From an uncultured Porphyromonas sp. (GTDB lineage Bacteria > Bacteroidota > Bacteroidia > Bacteroidales > Porphyromonadaceae), in contig CAMIEW010000049.1 in the NCBI GenBank assembly GCA_946222055.1, forward strand, positions 1 to 6,720: a stretch of DNA of 6,720 nt. The letters run 5' to 3'. Position 1 is the stretch's first letter; each line of letters opens with the position of its first letter. Made by a program: the position numbers and the translations under genes. Shown one piece after another: positions 1 to 5,719 of this stretch. The notes beneath the pieces are model-generated. The model saw only the letters and a list, made by a program, of their open reading frames with translations, did not search any database and had not been told where the DNA came from.

Positions 1-228
1 GACGAGAGAGGGGTCAAACTCACTCCATAGGGCGGTCATGGTGTCGAAGTTCTCGATACTCTGCTCTACCTGAGCCTCGAGATCCTCAACCTCCTTCTTG
101 ACCCGTCGCACCTCGAGACGGAGCGCACTCTCCTTACTCTTGATCGTAGGGAGGATTCGCTCTCGGAGCTGGAGATCCTTCTTCTGCCTCTGGAGGGAGG
201 TCTTGTTGTATTGAAACTTTACAGCCAT
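1..228 (-). CDS. atpD: V-type ATP synthase subunit D, N-terminal part (cut by window edge)
   Basis: Subunit D is the central rotor shaft of V/A-type ATPases. It passes through the A3B3 head and couples ATP turnover to rotation of the membrane ring. Only the first 76 codons are present; the gene runs off the left edge with no stop. The start at 228 gives MAVKFQYNKTSLQRQKKDL, close to the usual D-subunit opening, and the following LPTIKSKESALRLEV stretch is a family hallmark. From about residue 10 to 60 the protein is charged and heptad-like (KSKESALRLEVRRVKKEVED), as expected for the long N-terminal helix of the coiled-coil shaft. It lies 22 nt after the stop of subunit B, in the same operon. 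A GAGG lies only one base before the ATG, too close for a normal SD site. The family assignment is secure. Whether the rest of the gene is intact cannot be seen. Confidence 0.93.
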   Translation of the reverse strand, partial: MAVKFQYNKTSLQRQKKDLQLRERILPTIKSKESALRLEVRRVKKEVEDLEAQVEQSIENFDTMTALWSEFDPSLV

Positions 229-250
229 ACCTCAGTCGTACTCACCGGGA

Positions 251-1606
251 TTACTCTTCCTCCTCGGAGTGACCGACCATCTCTACATCCTGTGGCCAGT
301 ACTTGTCGACAAGAGACTGCTTGATCGCCACCTCAGCAGGTGTAAAGTGCCGAGCGAAGAGCCGCCATGCCGTATCGAGCATCTCTGTGGTATTGATATT
401 GACGTCGATGGCGAGGAGGTCATTAGCATACTCCTTGGCAAAGTCGAGCGTCCGCTCGTCATAGTCGGTGAGGTCAAATCCATTCTCCAGCTTAGTCTGA
501 GCATTGGAGGCATCAGCGAAGAGACGGACACCGGCATTCATCACCTGAGGGTGATCCTCGCGGGTTTTCTTTCCTATCACCTGCTGCTTCAGTCGAGACA
601 GGGAGCGGAAAGGATCGACGATTACCTTTCCAATCGTGCTGTCGGTACGGAGGTACAGCTGTCCCTCGGTAATGTATCCGGTGTTATCCGGAACTGCGTG
701 GGTGATATCTCCACCCGACAGCGTAGTCACGGCGATGATGGTGATGGAGCCACCGGATGGGAACTGGGCAGCCTTCTCGTAGACCTTCGCCAGGTCAGAG
801 TAGAGGGAGCCGGGCATCGAGTCCTTAGAGGGGATCTGGTCCATCTTATTGGAGACAATGGCCAGCGCATCAGCGTAGTTGGTCATATCCGTCAGGAGGA
901 CAAGCACCTTCTCATTCTTCTCCACAGCGAAGTACTCCGCTGCTGTGAGAGCCATATGAGGGATCAGTACCCGCTCGATGGACGAGTCCTCGGTGGTATT
1001 GATAAAGGAGACAATACGATCGAGTGCTCCTGCCTCTGCAAAGGTATTGCGGAAGTAGAGGTAGTCGTCGTTCGTCAGTCCCATACCGCCAAGGATGATC
1101 TTGTCTGACTCAGCGCGCATCGCCACGGTTGCCATCACCTCGTTGTAGGGCTGATCAGGGTCAGCAAAGAAGGGGATCTTCTGTCCCGTCACAAGGGTGT
1201 TATTGAGGTCAATACCGGAAATACCGGTTGTAATCAGCTCTGAGGGCTGTTCACGACGGACCGGATTCACAGACGGGCCTCCGATCTCTACCTCTTCGCC
1301 CTCAATGATCGGACCGTCATCGATAGGCTCTCCGTAGGCATTCATGAAGCGTCCGGTGAGGGAGTTGCCCACCTTCAGGGCGGGAGCCTTCCCGAGGAAG
1401 GTCACCTCCGCATTAGTCGGGATGCCTTCCGTGCCGGAAAAGACCTGCAGCGTCACCACATCGTCCTCTAGTCGGACGACCTGAGCCACACGACCATCAA
1501 TGAGAGCAAGCTCATCATTACCCACACCGGTAGCACGCAGAGAGCAGGTTGCCTTGGTGATGTCGGAGATGTGGGTGTATATCTTTTGGAATGCTTTCTT
1601 AGTCAT
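251..1606 (-). CDS. atpB: V-type ATP synthase subunit B (non-catalytic, regulatory)
   Basis: This 451-residue protein is the non-catalytic nucleotide-binding subunit that alternates with A in the A3B3 head. An N-terminal beta-barrel (about 1-75) is followed by the nucleotide-binding fold: GRFMNAYGEPIDDGP at 85-99, NPVRREQPSELITTGISGID at 114-133 and GQKIPFF at 141-147. At the P-loop position (about 147-156) the sequence is FADPDQPYNE, with no GKT. Lack of a working Walker A is normal for B subunits. LVLLTDMTNYADAL (236-249) is the Walker B region, and DPFRSLSRLKQ (331-341) carries the conserved SLSR motif that supplies the arginine acting on the A-subunit site. KKTREDHP follows at 346-353. 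The start at 1606 lies 13 nt after the A stop, with AAGGG about 10 nt upstream. The C-terminus is acidic (HSEEEE). Length is normal for the family. Assignment rests on recognised motifs, not on a search. Confidence 0.96.
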   Translation of the reverse strand: MTKKAFQKIYTHISDITKATCSLRATGVGNDELALIDGRVAQVVRLEDDVVTLQVFSGTEGIPTNAEVTFLGKAPALKVGNSLTGRFMNAYGEPIDDGPIIEGEEVEIGGPSVNPVRREQPSELITTGISGIDLNNTLVTGQKIPFFADPDQPYNEVMATVAMRAESDKIILGGMGLTNDDYLYFRNTFAEAGALDRIVSFINTTEDSSIERVLIPHMALTAAEYFAVEKNEKVLVLLTDMTNYADALAIVSNKMDQIPSKDSMPGSLYSDLAKVYEKAAQFPSGGSITIIAVTTLSGGDITHAVPDNTGYITEGQLYLRTDSTIGKVIVDPFRSLSRLKQQVIGKKTREDHPQVMNAGVRLFADASNAQTKLENGFDLTDYDERTLDFAKEYANDLLAIDVNINTTEMLDTAWRLFARHFTPAEVAIKQSLVDKYWPQDVEMVGHSEEEE

Positions 1607-1619
1607 AATCAGTCTACCC

Positions 1620-3413
1620 TTAGGCGTTAGCCGTTTCCTGTACAGCGCGGGACTTGTCCGCCAGACGTGTCTTCACCATCTTCTTAGCCCGCTCACGGTA
1701 CTTATTGTAGTCCTCGCTACGGAACTCGGAGTAATTCATCTGCCTCAGCTCGTTGATAAGCTCCTTGAAAAAGACGGAAACCTCGTTGAAGTCCTCAAAT
1801 GCAAGGTCACTCTCACAGATGTCTATAACAAGAGCCAGCATCTCCTGCTGACGCTCCAGAGGACACATAGCATCGATGGCGTCAAAGGCATCCTGCTGGA
1901 GGATGACGAAGTCGATCAGCTCCGACTTCCAGAATGTAACGTGGTAGTCCACAGGCACGCCGTCATCACCGAGAATATTGATCTGCTCAGCGATCTCGAG
2001 TCCCTGACGCATACGATGCTTGACCTGACCGACCATCTCCAGCCAGTCGGGAGACGCAGCCTCAGCAACATACTTCTGAAACTCCGGGTACTCCAGATAC
2101 TTCGAGTAAGAGTCGATAGGATTGACGGCTGGGTAGCGCTTCTTATCTGCGCGATCCTGCTGGAGGGCGTAGAAGCAGCGAGCTACCTTCTGAGTATTCT
2201 CCGTTACCGGCTCCTTGAGATTACCACCGGCAGGAGAAACGGTACCGATGAAGGTGATCGACCCGGTCTTGCCATTCTTAAGGTGGACATAGCCGGCACG
2301 TGCATAGAAGGCAGAAATAGTTGCAGAGAGGTCCATGGGGAAGGCGTCCGGTCCCGGCAGCTCCTCCATACGATTGGACATCTCACGGAGTGCCTGAGCC
2401 CAGCGAGAAGTGGAGTCTGCCATCAGCAGCACCTTCAGACCCATCGTCCGGTAGTACTCGGCGATCGTCATAGCGGTGTACACTGAGGCCTCACGAGCTG
2501 ATACAGGCATATTGGAGGTGTTGGCGATGATGATCGTACGCTCCATTAGCTTGCGACCTGTGTGAGGATCCTCGAGCTCAGGGAATTCCTTAAAGATCTC
2601 GACCACCTCATTGGCTCGCTCACCGCACGCAGCCATGATCACAATGTCCGCCTCGGCCTGCTCCGAGATCGCATGCTGGAGCACCGTCTTACCGGTACCA
2701 AAGGCTCCCGGAATAAACCCTGTACCACCCTCCACCATGGGGTTGGAGATATCAATACAGCGGATCCCGGTCTCGAGTAGCTTGAAGGGTCTTGGCTTGT
2801 CGGCATAGCAGGGCACTGACTGACGGACTGGCCACTTCTGAGTCATGGTGATGGAGTGATCCACCCCACTCTCGTCCGTCAGCACAGCCATCTCGTCGTC
2901 CACAGTGTACTGTCCCTTAGGAGTAAGCTTCTTCACCGTATACATCCCCTTGAATGTAAAGGGAACCATGATCCGGTGTGGCTGATGATTCTCCTCCACA
3001 AGACCTATCCAGGATCCGGCCTCGACAGTGTCGCCTACCTTAGCGGTCGGCTCGTAGTCCCACTTCTTATCCCGATCAAGGGGATCGGTATACTCTCCAC
3101 GCTTGAGGAAGAGTCCGGTCATCTTATCCAGATCATTCTGGAGACCATCAAAGTTCTTAGAGAGCAGTCCCGGACCGAGGGTCACCTCGAGCATGTGTTG
3201 CTCAAATCGGACCTGATCACCGATCTTCAGTCCACGAGTGCTCTCATAGACCTGCACATCCACCAGGATCCCCTCGATCTTGATGACCTCGGACATCAGC
3301 TCCGAGCCATCCTCGAGGATGACGAAGCAGATCTCGTTCTGTGCGACCGGACCATCTACCTCTACAGTCACCAGGTTGGAGACCAACCCTACCACCTTAC
3401 CTGTAGTTTTCAT
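1620..3413 (-). CDS. atpA: V-type ATP synthase subunit A (catalytic)
   Basis: This 597-residue catalytic subunit hydrolyses or makes ATP in the soluble V1/A1 head. The N-terminal barrel (1-70, starting MKTTGKVVGLVSNLVTVEV) is followed by the bulge or non-homologous region typical of A subunits (about 110-190, including KWDYEPTAKVGDTVEAGSW). The Walker A is GAFGTGKT at 236-243, the catalytic glutamate is in CGERANE (E265), and Walker B is VLLMADSTSRWAQALRE (328-344, D333). A helical C-terminal domain ends near 590. Several signature segments differ from the better-known archaeal and eukaryotic wording: MAACGERANE instead of VGCGERGNE, and LPGPDAFPMDLS where PGEEGYPAYL is common. All catalytic residues are present, so it should be active. 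The start at 3413 is preceded by 36 nt of AT-rich sequence without an SD, as is usual in Bacteroidota. It sits between the DUF2764 gene and subunit B. Confidence 0.97.
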   Translation of the reverse strand: MKTTGKVVGLVSNLVTVEVDGPVAQNEICFVILEDGSELMSEVIKIEGILVDVQVYESTRGLKIGDQVRFEQHMLEVTLGPGLLSKNFDGLQNDLDKMTGLFLKRGEYTDPLDRDKKWDYEPTAKVGDTVEAGSWIGLVEENHQPHRIMVPFTFKGMYTVKKLTPKGQYTVDDEMAVLTDESGVDHSITMTQKWPVRQSVPCYADKPRPFKLLETGIRCIDISNPMVEGGTGFIPGAFGTGKTVLQHAISEQAEADIVIMAACGERANEVVEIFKEFPELEDPHTGRKLMERTIIIANTSNMPVSAREASVYTAMTIAEYYRTMGLKVLLMADSTSRWAQALREMSNRMEELPGPDAFPMDLSATISAFYARAGYVHLKNGKTGSITFIGTVSPAGGNLKEPVTENTQKVARCFYALQQDRADKKRYPAVNPIDSYSKYLEYPEFQKYVAEAASPDWLEMVGQVKHRMRQGLEIAEQINILGDDGVPVDYHVTFWKSELIDFVILQQDAFDAIDAMCPLERQQEMLALVIDICESDLAFEDFNEVSVFFKELINELRQMNYSEFRSEDYNKYRERAKKMVKTRLADKSRAVQETANA

Positions 3414-3449
3414 CTATATATCGTTTTATATTATTGTCTATCCCAAAGC

Positions 3450-4364
3450 TTAGAGACGGTTATGCCTCTTGGCATCTGCCCGAAACTTCTCGAGGTCAGA
3501 CCGACTCTCGTGATTAAGCTGATCCATGATCTCCCTGAAGCGACTCTTGCCGATCTCAGCATCGAGCGAGCTCCAGCGACTCAGCATCTGCAGCTTGAGC
3601 AGATAGGCCAGCATGGTATCGATGGAGAATGTGTCAGCAAAGGTGAGATTGTCTAAGTAATCCCACTTGAGCTGATCGATGCGATGCTCCCTGACAGAGA
3701 GATCCTCCTCCTCGGCGATCTGCAGCACCTGCTGCACCACCTCTCCCTCCTCGAGGAAGGTAATATCGTGCCAGTTGCCACTCCTCAGGAGCTGCACCAG
3801 CTCGCTATCTCCGACGATCAGCCTACGTGCGTCGAGGTCGTGACGCTTGATCGTAATGGCTGCCAGCACAAGGCGAATGGAGCGGTCAAACCTAACCCAA
3901 GTACGGACAAAGTTATCCCCCCGCTTCATGACGTAGCGGAAGTAATAATTATCTAAGATATCCTCGTAGAAGTGCTCTGCAGGGCGATCGATCTCCTGAT
4001 CATGGCGGTACTCATACATAAAGTCCACCAGGTAGGAGGGATAGGCCTTAGGATCGAAGTGAAGCTCCTCGCCCACCATCTCAGAGGTAACCATACCTCC
4101 CTCCGCAGCAGTGACCAGCCTGCGCAGCTCATCCGGACCCACCACGTATGGAGTCTGTGGCTCAGGGATCGATCGATCGTAGAGCAGTGCGACCAGTGCT
4201 CTATTGTCCTCACTAAGGAGCAGAAGATCTAGGAGCTGGTTGTCTCGGCGATTAAGCTGCCCGCGCAGAGTCTCCACATACTCCCGGGGAGTAAGCGGAG
4301 GATTCTTCCCTATCTCCGGTCTCAGTGTTGGCAGACCTGCTCCTAAGGCATAATACTCAGCCAT
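3450..4364 (-). CDS. DUF2764 family protein, probable V-type ATPase accessory or C-like subunit
   Basis: This 304-residue soluble protein has no signal peptide or membrane segment and opens MAEYYALGAGLPTL, the pattern of the DUF2764 family found inside bacterial V-type ATPase operons. The sequence is largely helical and charged. Two stretches, DILDNYYFRYVMKRGDNFVR (135-154) and KSRFREIMDQL (273-283), resemble in style the helical bundle of subunit C/d, which caps the central shaft and sits on the membrane ring. That similarity is inferred by eye and not demonstrated. Position supports it: in archaeal-type operons the genes between E and A are C and F, and here this single gene fills that slot. 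The start at 4364 lies 6 nt after the E stop. An AAGGAG (4374-4379) formed by the last codons of E lies 9 nt upstream, so translation may be coupled. It ends 36 nt before A. Function is not experimentally supported here. Confidence 0.85.
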   Translation of the reverse strand: MAEYYALGAGLPTLRPEIGKNPPLTPREYVETLRGQLNRRDNQLLDLLLLSEDNRALVALLYDRSIPEPQTPYVVGPDELRRLVTAAEGGMVTSEMVGEELHFDPKAYPSYLVDFMYEYRHDQEIDRPAEHFYEDILDNYYFRYVMKRGDNFVRTWVRFDRSIRLVLAAITIKRHDLDARRLIVGDSELVQLLRSGNWHDITFLEEGEVVQQVLQIAEEEDLSVREHRIDQLKWDYLDNLTFADTFSIDTMLAYLLKLQMLSRWSSLDAEIGKSRFREIMDQLNHESRSDLEKFRADAKRHNRL

Positions 4365-4370
4365 AGAGGG

Positions 4371-4985
4371 TTACTCCTTGTCAGGTGTCGTAAAGAGAGC
4401 CTCTCGAAGCTGGGGACGCATAAAGTCCTTGAAGTACTCCGTAAGAGCCTCCTTGCTGACCACGACCTCGTAGCCCTTATCGGCGGGGGCGATGGCAAAA
4501 GAGGCTGCTCTACCCTGGATATTCTTGATCTCTAGACCTTTCTCGAGGATCTCGGCAGCATGATTCATAAAGTACTTCCGGAGAGCCTCACCATCCTCAG
4601 TAGATACGGTGACGCTATTGCTTCCCTCGTCGAAAAGCTTCTGGCATAGTCTCAGTACTACATCGTAGAGCCTCTCAGGATCGGCAAATGCCTGATCGAT
4701 CCCCTTGCTGACGGCACGGTCGTTGATCATGTCACCGATCTCCGTCCTCAGCGCATCTGCGGCACGATCAGCCGAGAGCTGAAGCTCCCTAAGGGAGCGC
4801 TCACGGAGTCCGGTCACCTCGCTATCTGCTCGGGATAAAATCTCCTTTGCCTTAGCCTCTGCCTCAGCAAGGATCTTGTCTCTCTTCTCCTCCGCTGCCG
4901 CTACGATCTCCTCTGCGCGAGAGTCAGCCTTGGCGATGCCGTCCTTATAGATCTTACTCGCCAGCTCTTGTACTTTGTCGTCCAT
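4371..4985 (-). CDS. atpE: V-type ATP synthase subunit E (peripheral stalk)
   Basis: This 204-residue protein opens the operon. Subunit E forms the peripheral stalk that holds the A3B3 head still while the shaft turns. The N-terminal half (about 1-90) is an alanine-, glutamate- and lysine-rich helix without proline (for example AEEIVAAAEEKRDKILAEAE at 24-43), typical of the stalk helix. The C-terminal half is a mixed globular domain with GRAASFAIAPADKGYEVVVS (158-177) and ends in YFKDFMRPQLREALF (184-198), like the FLRPEIRKLLF-type ending of E subunits. Subunit E normally pairs with a second stalk protein (G/H). None is encoded between the promoter and E, so its partner may be elsewhere. The start at 4985 is preceded by only a weak purine run (GAGTGAG) and lies about 65 nt from the predicted transcription start. 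Family assignment is by helix pattern, C-terminal motif and operon position. Confidence 0.9.
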   Translation of the reverse strand: MDDKVQELASKIYKDGIAKADSRAEEIVAAAEEKRDKILAEAEAKAKEILSRADSEVTGLRERSLRELQLSADRAADALRTEIGDMINDRAVSKGIDQAFADPERLYDVVLRLCQKLFDEGSNSVTVSTEDGEALRKYFMNHAAEILEKGLEIKNIQGRAASFAIAPADKGYEVVVSKEALTEYFKDFMRPQLREALFTTPDKE

Positions 4986-5029
4986 ACAAACTCACTCGAT
5001 ATAGTTGCTTAACTGATTTTCATACTCTA

Positions 5030-5045
5030 CGTGGACAACTCCACG
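5030..5045 (-). promoter_or_regulatory. Hairpin at the 5' end of the V-ATPase operon leader
   Basis: A perfect 6-bp inverted repeat (CGTGGA / TCCACG) closes a 4-nt loop (GTTG on the transcribed sequence). It begins about 6 nt after the transcription start predicted from the -7 box at 5057-5064. A 5'-terminal stem in this position usually protects mRNA from decay; that role is inferred. Confidence 0.45.
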
Positions 5046-5056
5046 CATAATGTTAG

Positions 5057-5086
5057 CAAACTTACAAATATTTCCCATTAGGAAAA
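5057..5086 (-). promoter_or_regulatory. Predicted promoter of the V-ATPase operon
   Basis: On the minus strand 5064-5057 reads TAAGTTTG, an exact match to the Bacteroidota -7 box TAnnTTTG. The -33 element is imperfect: TTTT at 5086-5083 lies 18 nt upstream in place of TTTG. The start site would be near 5051, giving a leader of about 65 nt before subunit E. The promoter follows the rpsU terminator, so the operon is expected to be transcribed independently of rpsU. A dyad (5077-5093) overlaps the -33 region. Confidence 0.6.
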
Positions 5087-5093
5087 GCCTAAT
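5077..5093. repeat. Inverted repeat over the V-ATPase -33 region (possible operator)
   Basis: ATTAGG and CCTAAT are perfectly complementary 6-bp arms separated by AAAAG. The dyad overlaps the putative -33 element of the V-ATPase promoter, where a bound regulator would block RNA polymerase. The ATTAG/CTAAT half-sites also occur in the palindrome array at 5584-5665. No regulator is encoded in the window, so operator function is speculative. Confidence 0.35.
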
Positions 5094-5141
5094 CCCAATA
5101 CAAAAGCTCAATTATCCAAGATATTATCCCGAACAAGCTAA

Positions 5142-5181
5142 GAAAAAAATGAGAGACAACGGTAACTTACCGCTGTCTCTC
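5142..5181 (-). terminator. Intrinsic terminator of rpsU
   Basis: On the minus strand an 8-bp stem (GAGAGACA / TGTCTCTC), one mismatch, and a further 5 bp (CGGTA / TACCG) close a 3-nt loop. This is followed at once by ATTTTTTTCTT (5150-5140). A long GC-containing stem and a run of seven T residues form a strong Rho-independent terminator for transcription from rpsU. In the plus direction no T-run follows, so it works one way only. Confidence 0.88.
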
Positions 5182-5190
5182 TATACTTTA

Positions 5191-5198
5191 CACCTCCT
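5191..5198 (-). other. Orphan Shine-Dalgarno octamer in the rpsU 3' UTR
   Basis: The minus strand reads AGGAGGTG, fully complementary to the CACCUCCU of the 16S rRNA 3' end. No ATG follows at a usable distance; the overlapping GTG is followed directly by TAA. The octamer lies about 55 nt after the rpsU stop and 9 nt before the terminator stem, so it is in the untranslated tail of that mRNA. Confidence 0.5.
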
Positions 5199-5251
5199 CA
5201 GTGTTATATTATATTCTACATGGTCTACTCACCTCGTGTGACAGGCAAGTA

Positions 5252-5446
5252 TCACTCCGTCATCTCTCTACGCATATTCTCCACGTAGCGAGCCTTCTCC
5301 ATCTTACGACGGCGAACGTCTGACGGCTTGCGGAAGTTGCGATTCTCGCGCAGACGACGCATGGTGCCTGTGCGGTCAAACTTCCTCTTGAATCTCTTCA
5401 GGGCGCGCTCGATATTCTCGCCCTGGCTTACCGGTACAATGATCAT
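5252..5446 (-). CDS. rpsU: 30S ribosomal protein S21 (bS21)
   Basis: This 64-residue, strongly basic protein of the small ribosomal subunit binds near the 3' end of 16S rRNA. It begins MIIVPVSQGENIERALKRFKR, the standard Bacteroidales bS21 opening, and continues with Arg/Lys-rich helices including FRKPSDVRRRKMEK (43-56 of the open frame, about 38-51 from this start). The reading frame is open five codons further, to a TTG at 5461. The ATG at 5446 is preferred because family members start at MIIVPV and the upstream codons are AT-rich leader. No SD precedes it. The gene stands alone, with its own promoter (5497-5527) and terminator (5142-5181), and is not followed by the translation genes often near rpsU in Bacteroidales. 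In Bacteroidota with published ribosome structures, bS21 helps occlude the anti-SD, which makes this mRNA's own SD-like features interesting. Confidence 0.95.
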   Translation of the reverse strand: MIIVPVSQGENIERALKRFKRKFDRTGTMRRLRENRNFRKPSDVRRRKMEKARYVENMRREMTE

Positions 5447-5467
5447 ATAGATATATTTCAATGTCCA

Positions 5468-5487
5468 CGGGGATCCATACGTCCCCG
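5468..5487 (-). promoter_or_regulatory. Hairpin in the rpsU leader
   Basis: A 6-bp perfect stem (CGGGGA / TCCCCG) closes an 8-nt loop, starting about 4 nt after the predicted rpsU transcription start and ending about 21 nt before the ATG. The remaining leader is AT-rich. It may stabilise the mRNA 5' end or be a site for feedback control of bS21. Only the stem is seen; the role is inferred. Confidence 0.45.
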
Positions 5488-5496
5488 CTTCGCCTG

Positions 5497-5527
5497 CAAA
5501 GGTAACCTATTTAATCGGGTTTCCCAA
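5497..5527 (-). promoter_or_regulatory. Predicted rpsU promoter
   Basis: The minus strand carries TTGG (5527-5524), a 19-nt spacer, and TACCTTTG (5504-5497). The -7 box is an exact match to Bacteroidota TAnnTTTG, and the -33 box is one base from TTTG at a normal spacing. The predicted start is near 5491, giving a leader of about 45 nt. Confidence 0.75.
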
Positions 5528-5583
5528 TACCACTCCCCTGTTTTGACACACTCTGCCTACGGGGGTCATGAATAGGCTCCAAA

Positions 5584-5665
5584 CTAATACCGGTATTAGA
5601 GAAATCTATTACCGGCAATAGTGAACACTAATACCGACATTAGTCGCAACTAATACCGGTAATAG
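5584..5665. repeat. Array of four 16-bp palindromes at exact 22-bp period
   Basis: Copies lie at 5584-5599 (CTAATACCGGTATTAG, a perfect palindrome), 5606-5621 (CTATTACCGGCAATAG), 5628-5643 (CTAATACCGACATTAG) and 5650-5665 (CTAATACCGGTAATAG). Starts are exactly 22 bp apart. The 6-bp spacers (AGAAAT, TGAACA, TCGCAA) differ in sequence. No further copy is visible on either side within this intergenic region. The array lies between the 3' end of the GH130 gene and the rpsU promoter, with its left edge 57 bp from the rpsU -33 box. Possible roles are an operator array, a minisatellite-like extragenic element, or RNA hairpins at the GH130 3' end. The sequence does not decide among them. It is not CRISPR: repeats and spacers are far too short. 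Confidence 0.85.
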
Positions 5666-5719
5666 AATCGACGCCGATGGACAGGGTCTCTCTCCGATCA
5701 GAAACCTTCTTACACTTTA

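Noticed and set aside
3414..3452. Internal promoter before subunit A (minus strand TAAGCTTTG)
   Set aside because: It has three bases instead of two between TA and TTTG, overlaps the DUF2764 stop codon, and no -33 element is seen at a suitable distance.
269..3656. Long plus-strand open frames opposite the ATPase A and B genes (for example 269-1108, 1500-2486, 2856-3656)
   Set aside because: They are antisense to well-recognised ATPase subunits, have no family features or start signals, and arise from the codon use of the minus-strand genes.
5050..5241. 63-codon plus-strand open frame between rpsU and the V-ATPase operon
   Set aside because: It covers the rpsU terminator and the ATPase promoter, has no SD or plus-strand promoter, and its composition looks like translated AT-rich intergenic DNA.
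5542..5575. Plus-strand promoter starting with TTTG at 5542-5545
   Set aside because: No TAnnTTTG follows at 17-23 bp and there is no plus-strand gene downstream.
5584..5665. CRISPR array
   Set aside because: Repeats are 16 bp with 6-bp spacers, much shorter than any CRISPR, and no cas genes are present.
5666..5719. Intrinsic terminator for the GH130 gene
   Set aside because: Only a 4-bp stem (ATCG/CGAT) is visible and no T-run follows in the minus direction. Termination may rely on the palindrome array or on Rho.
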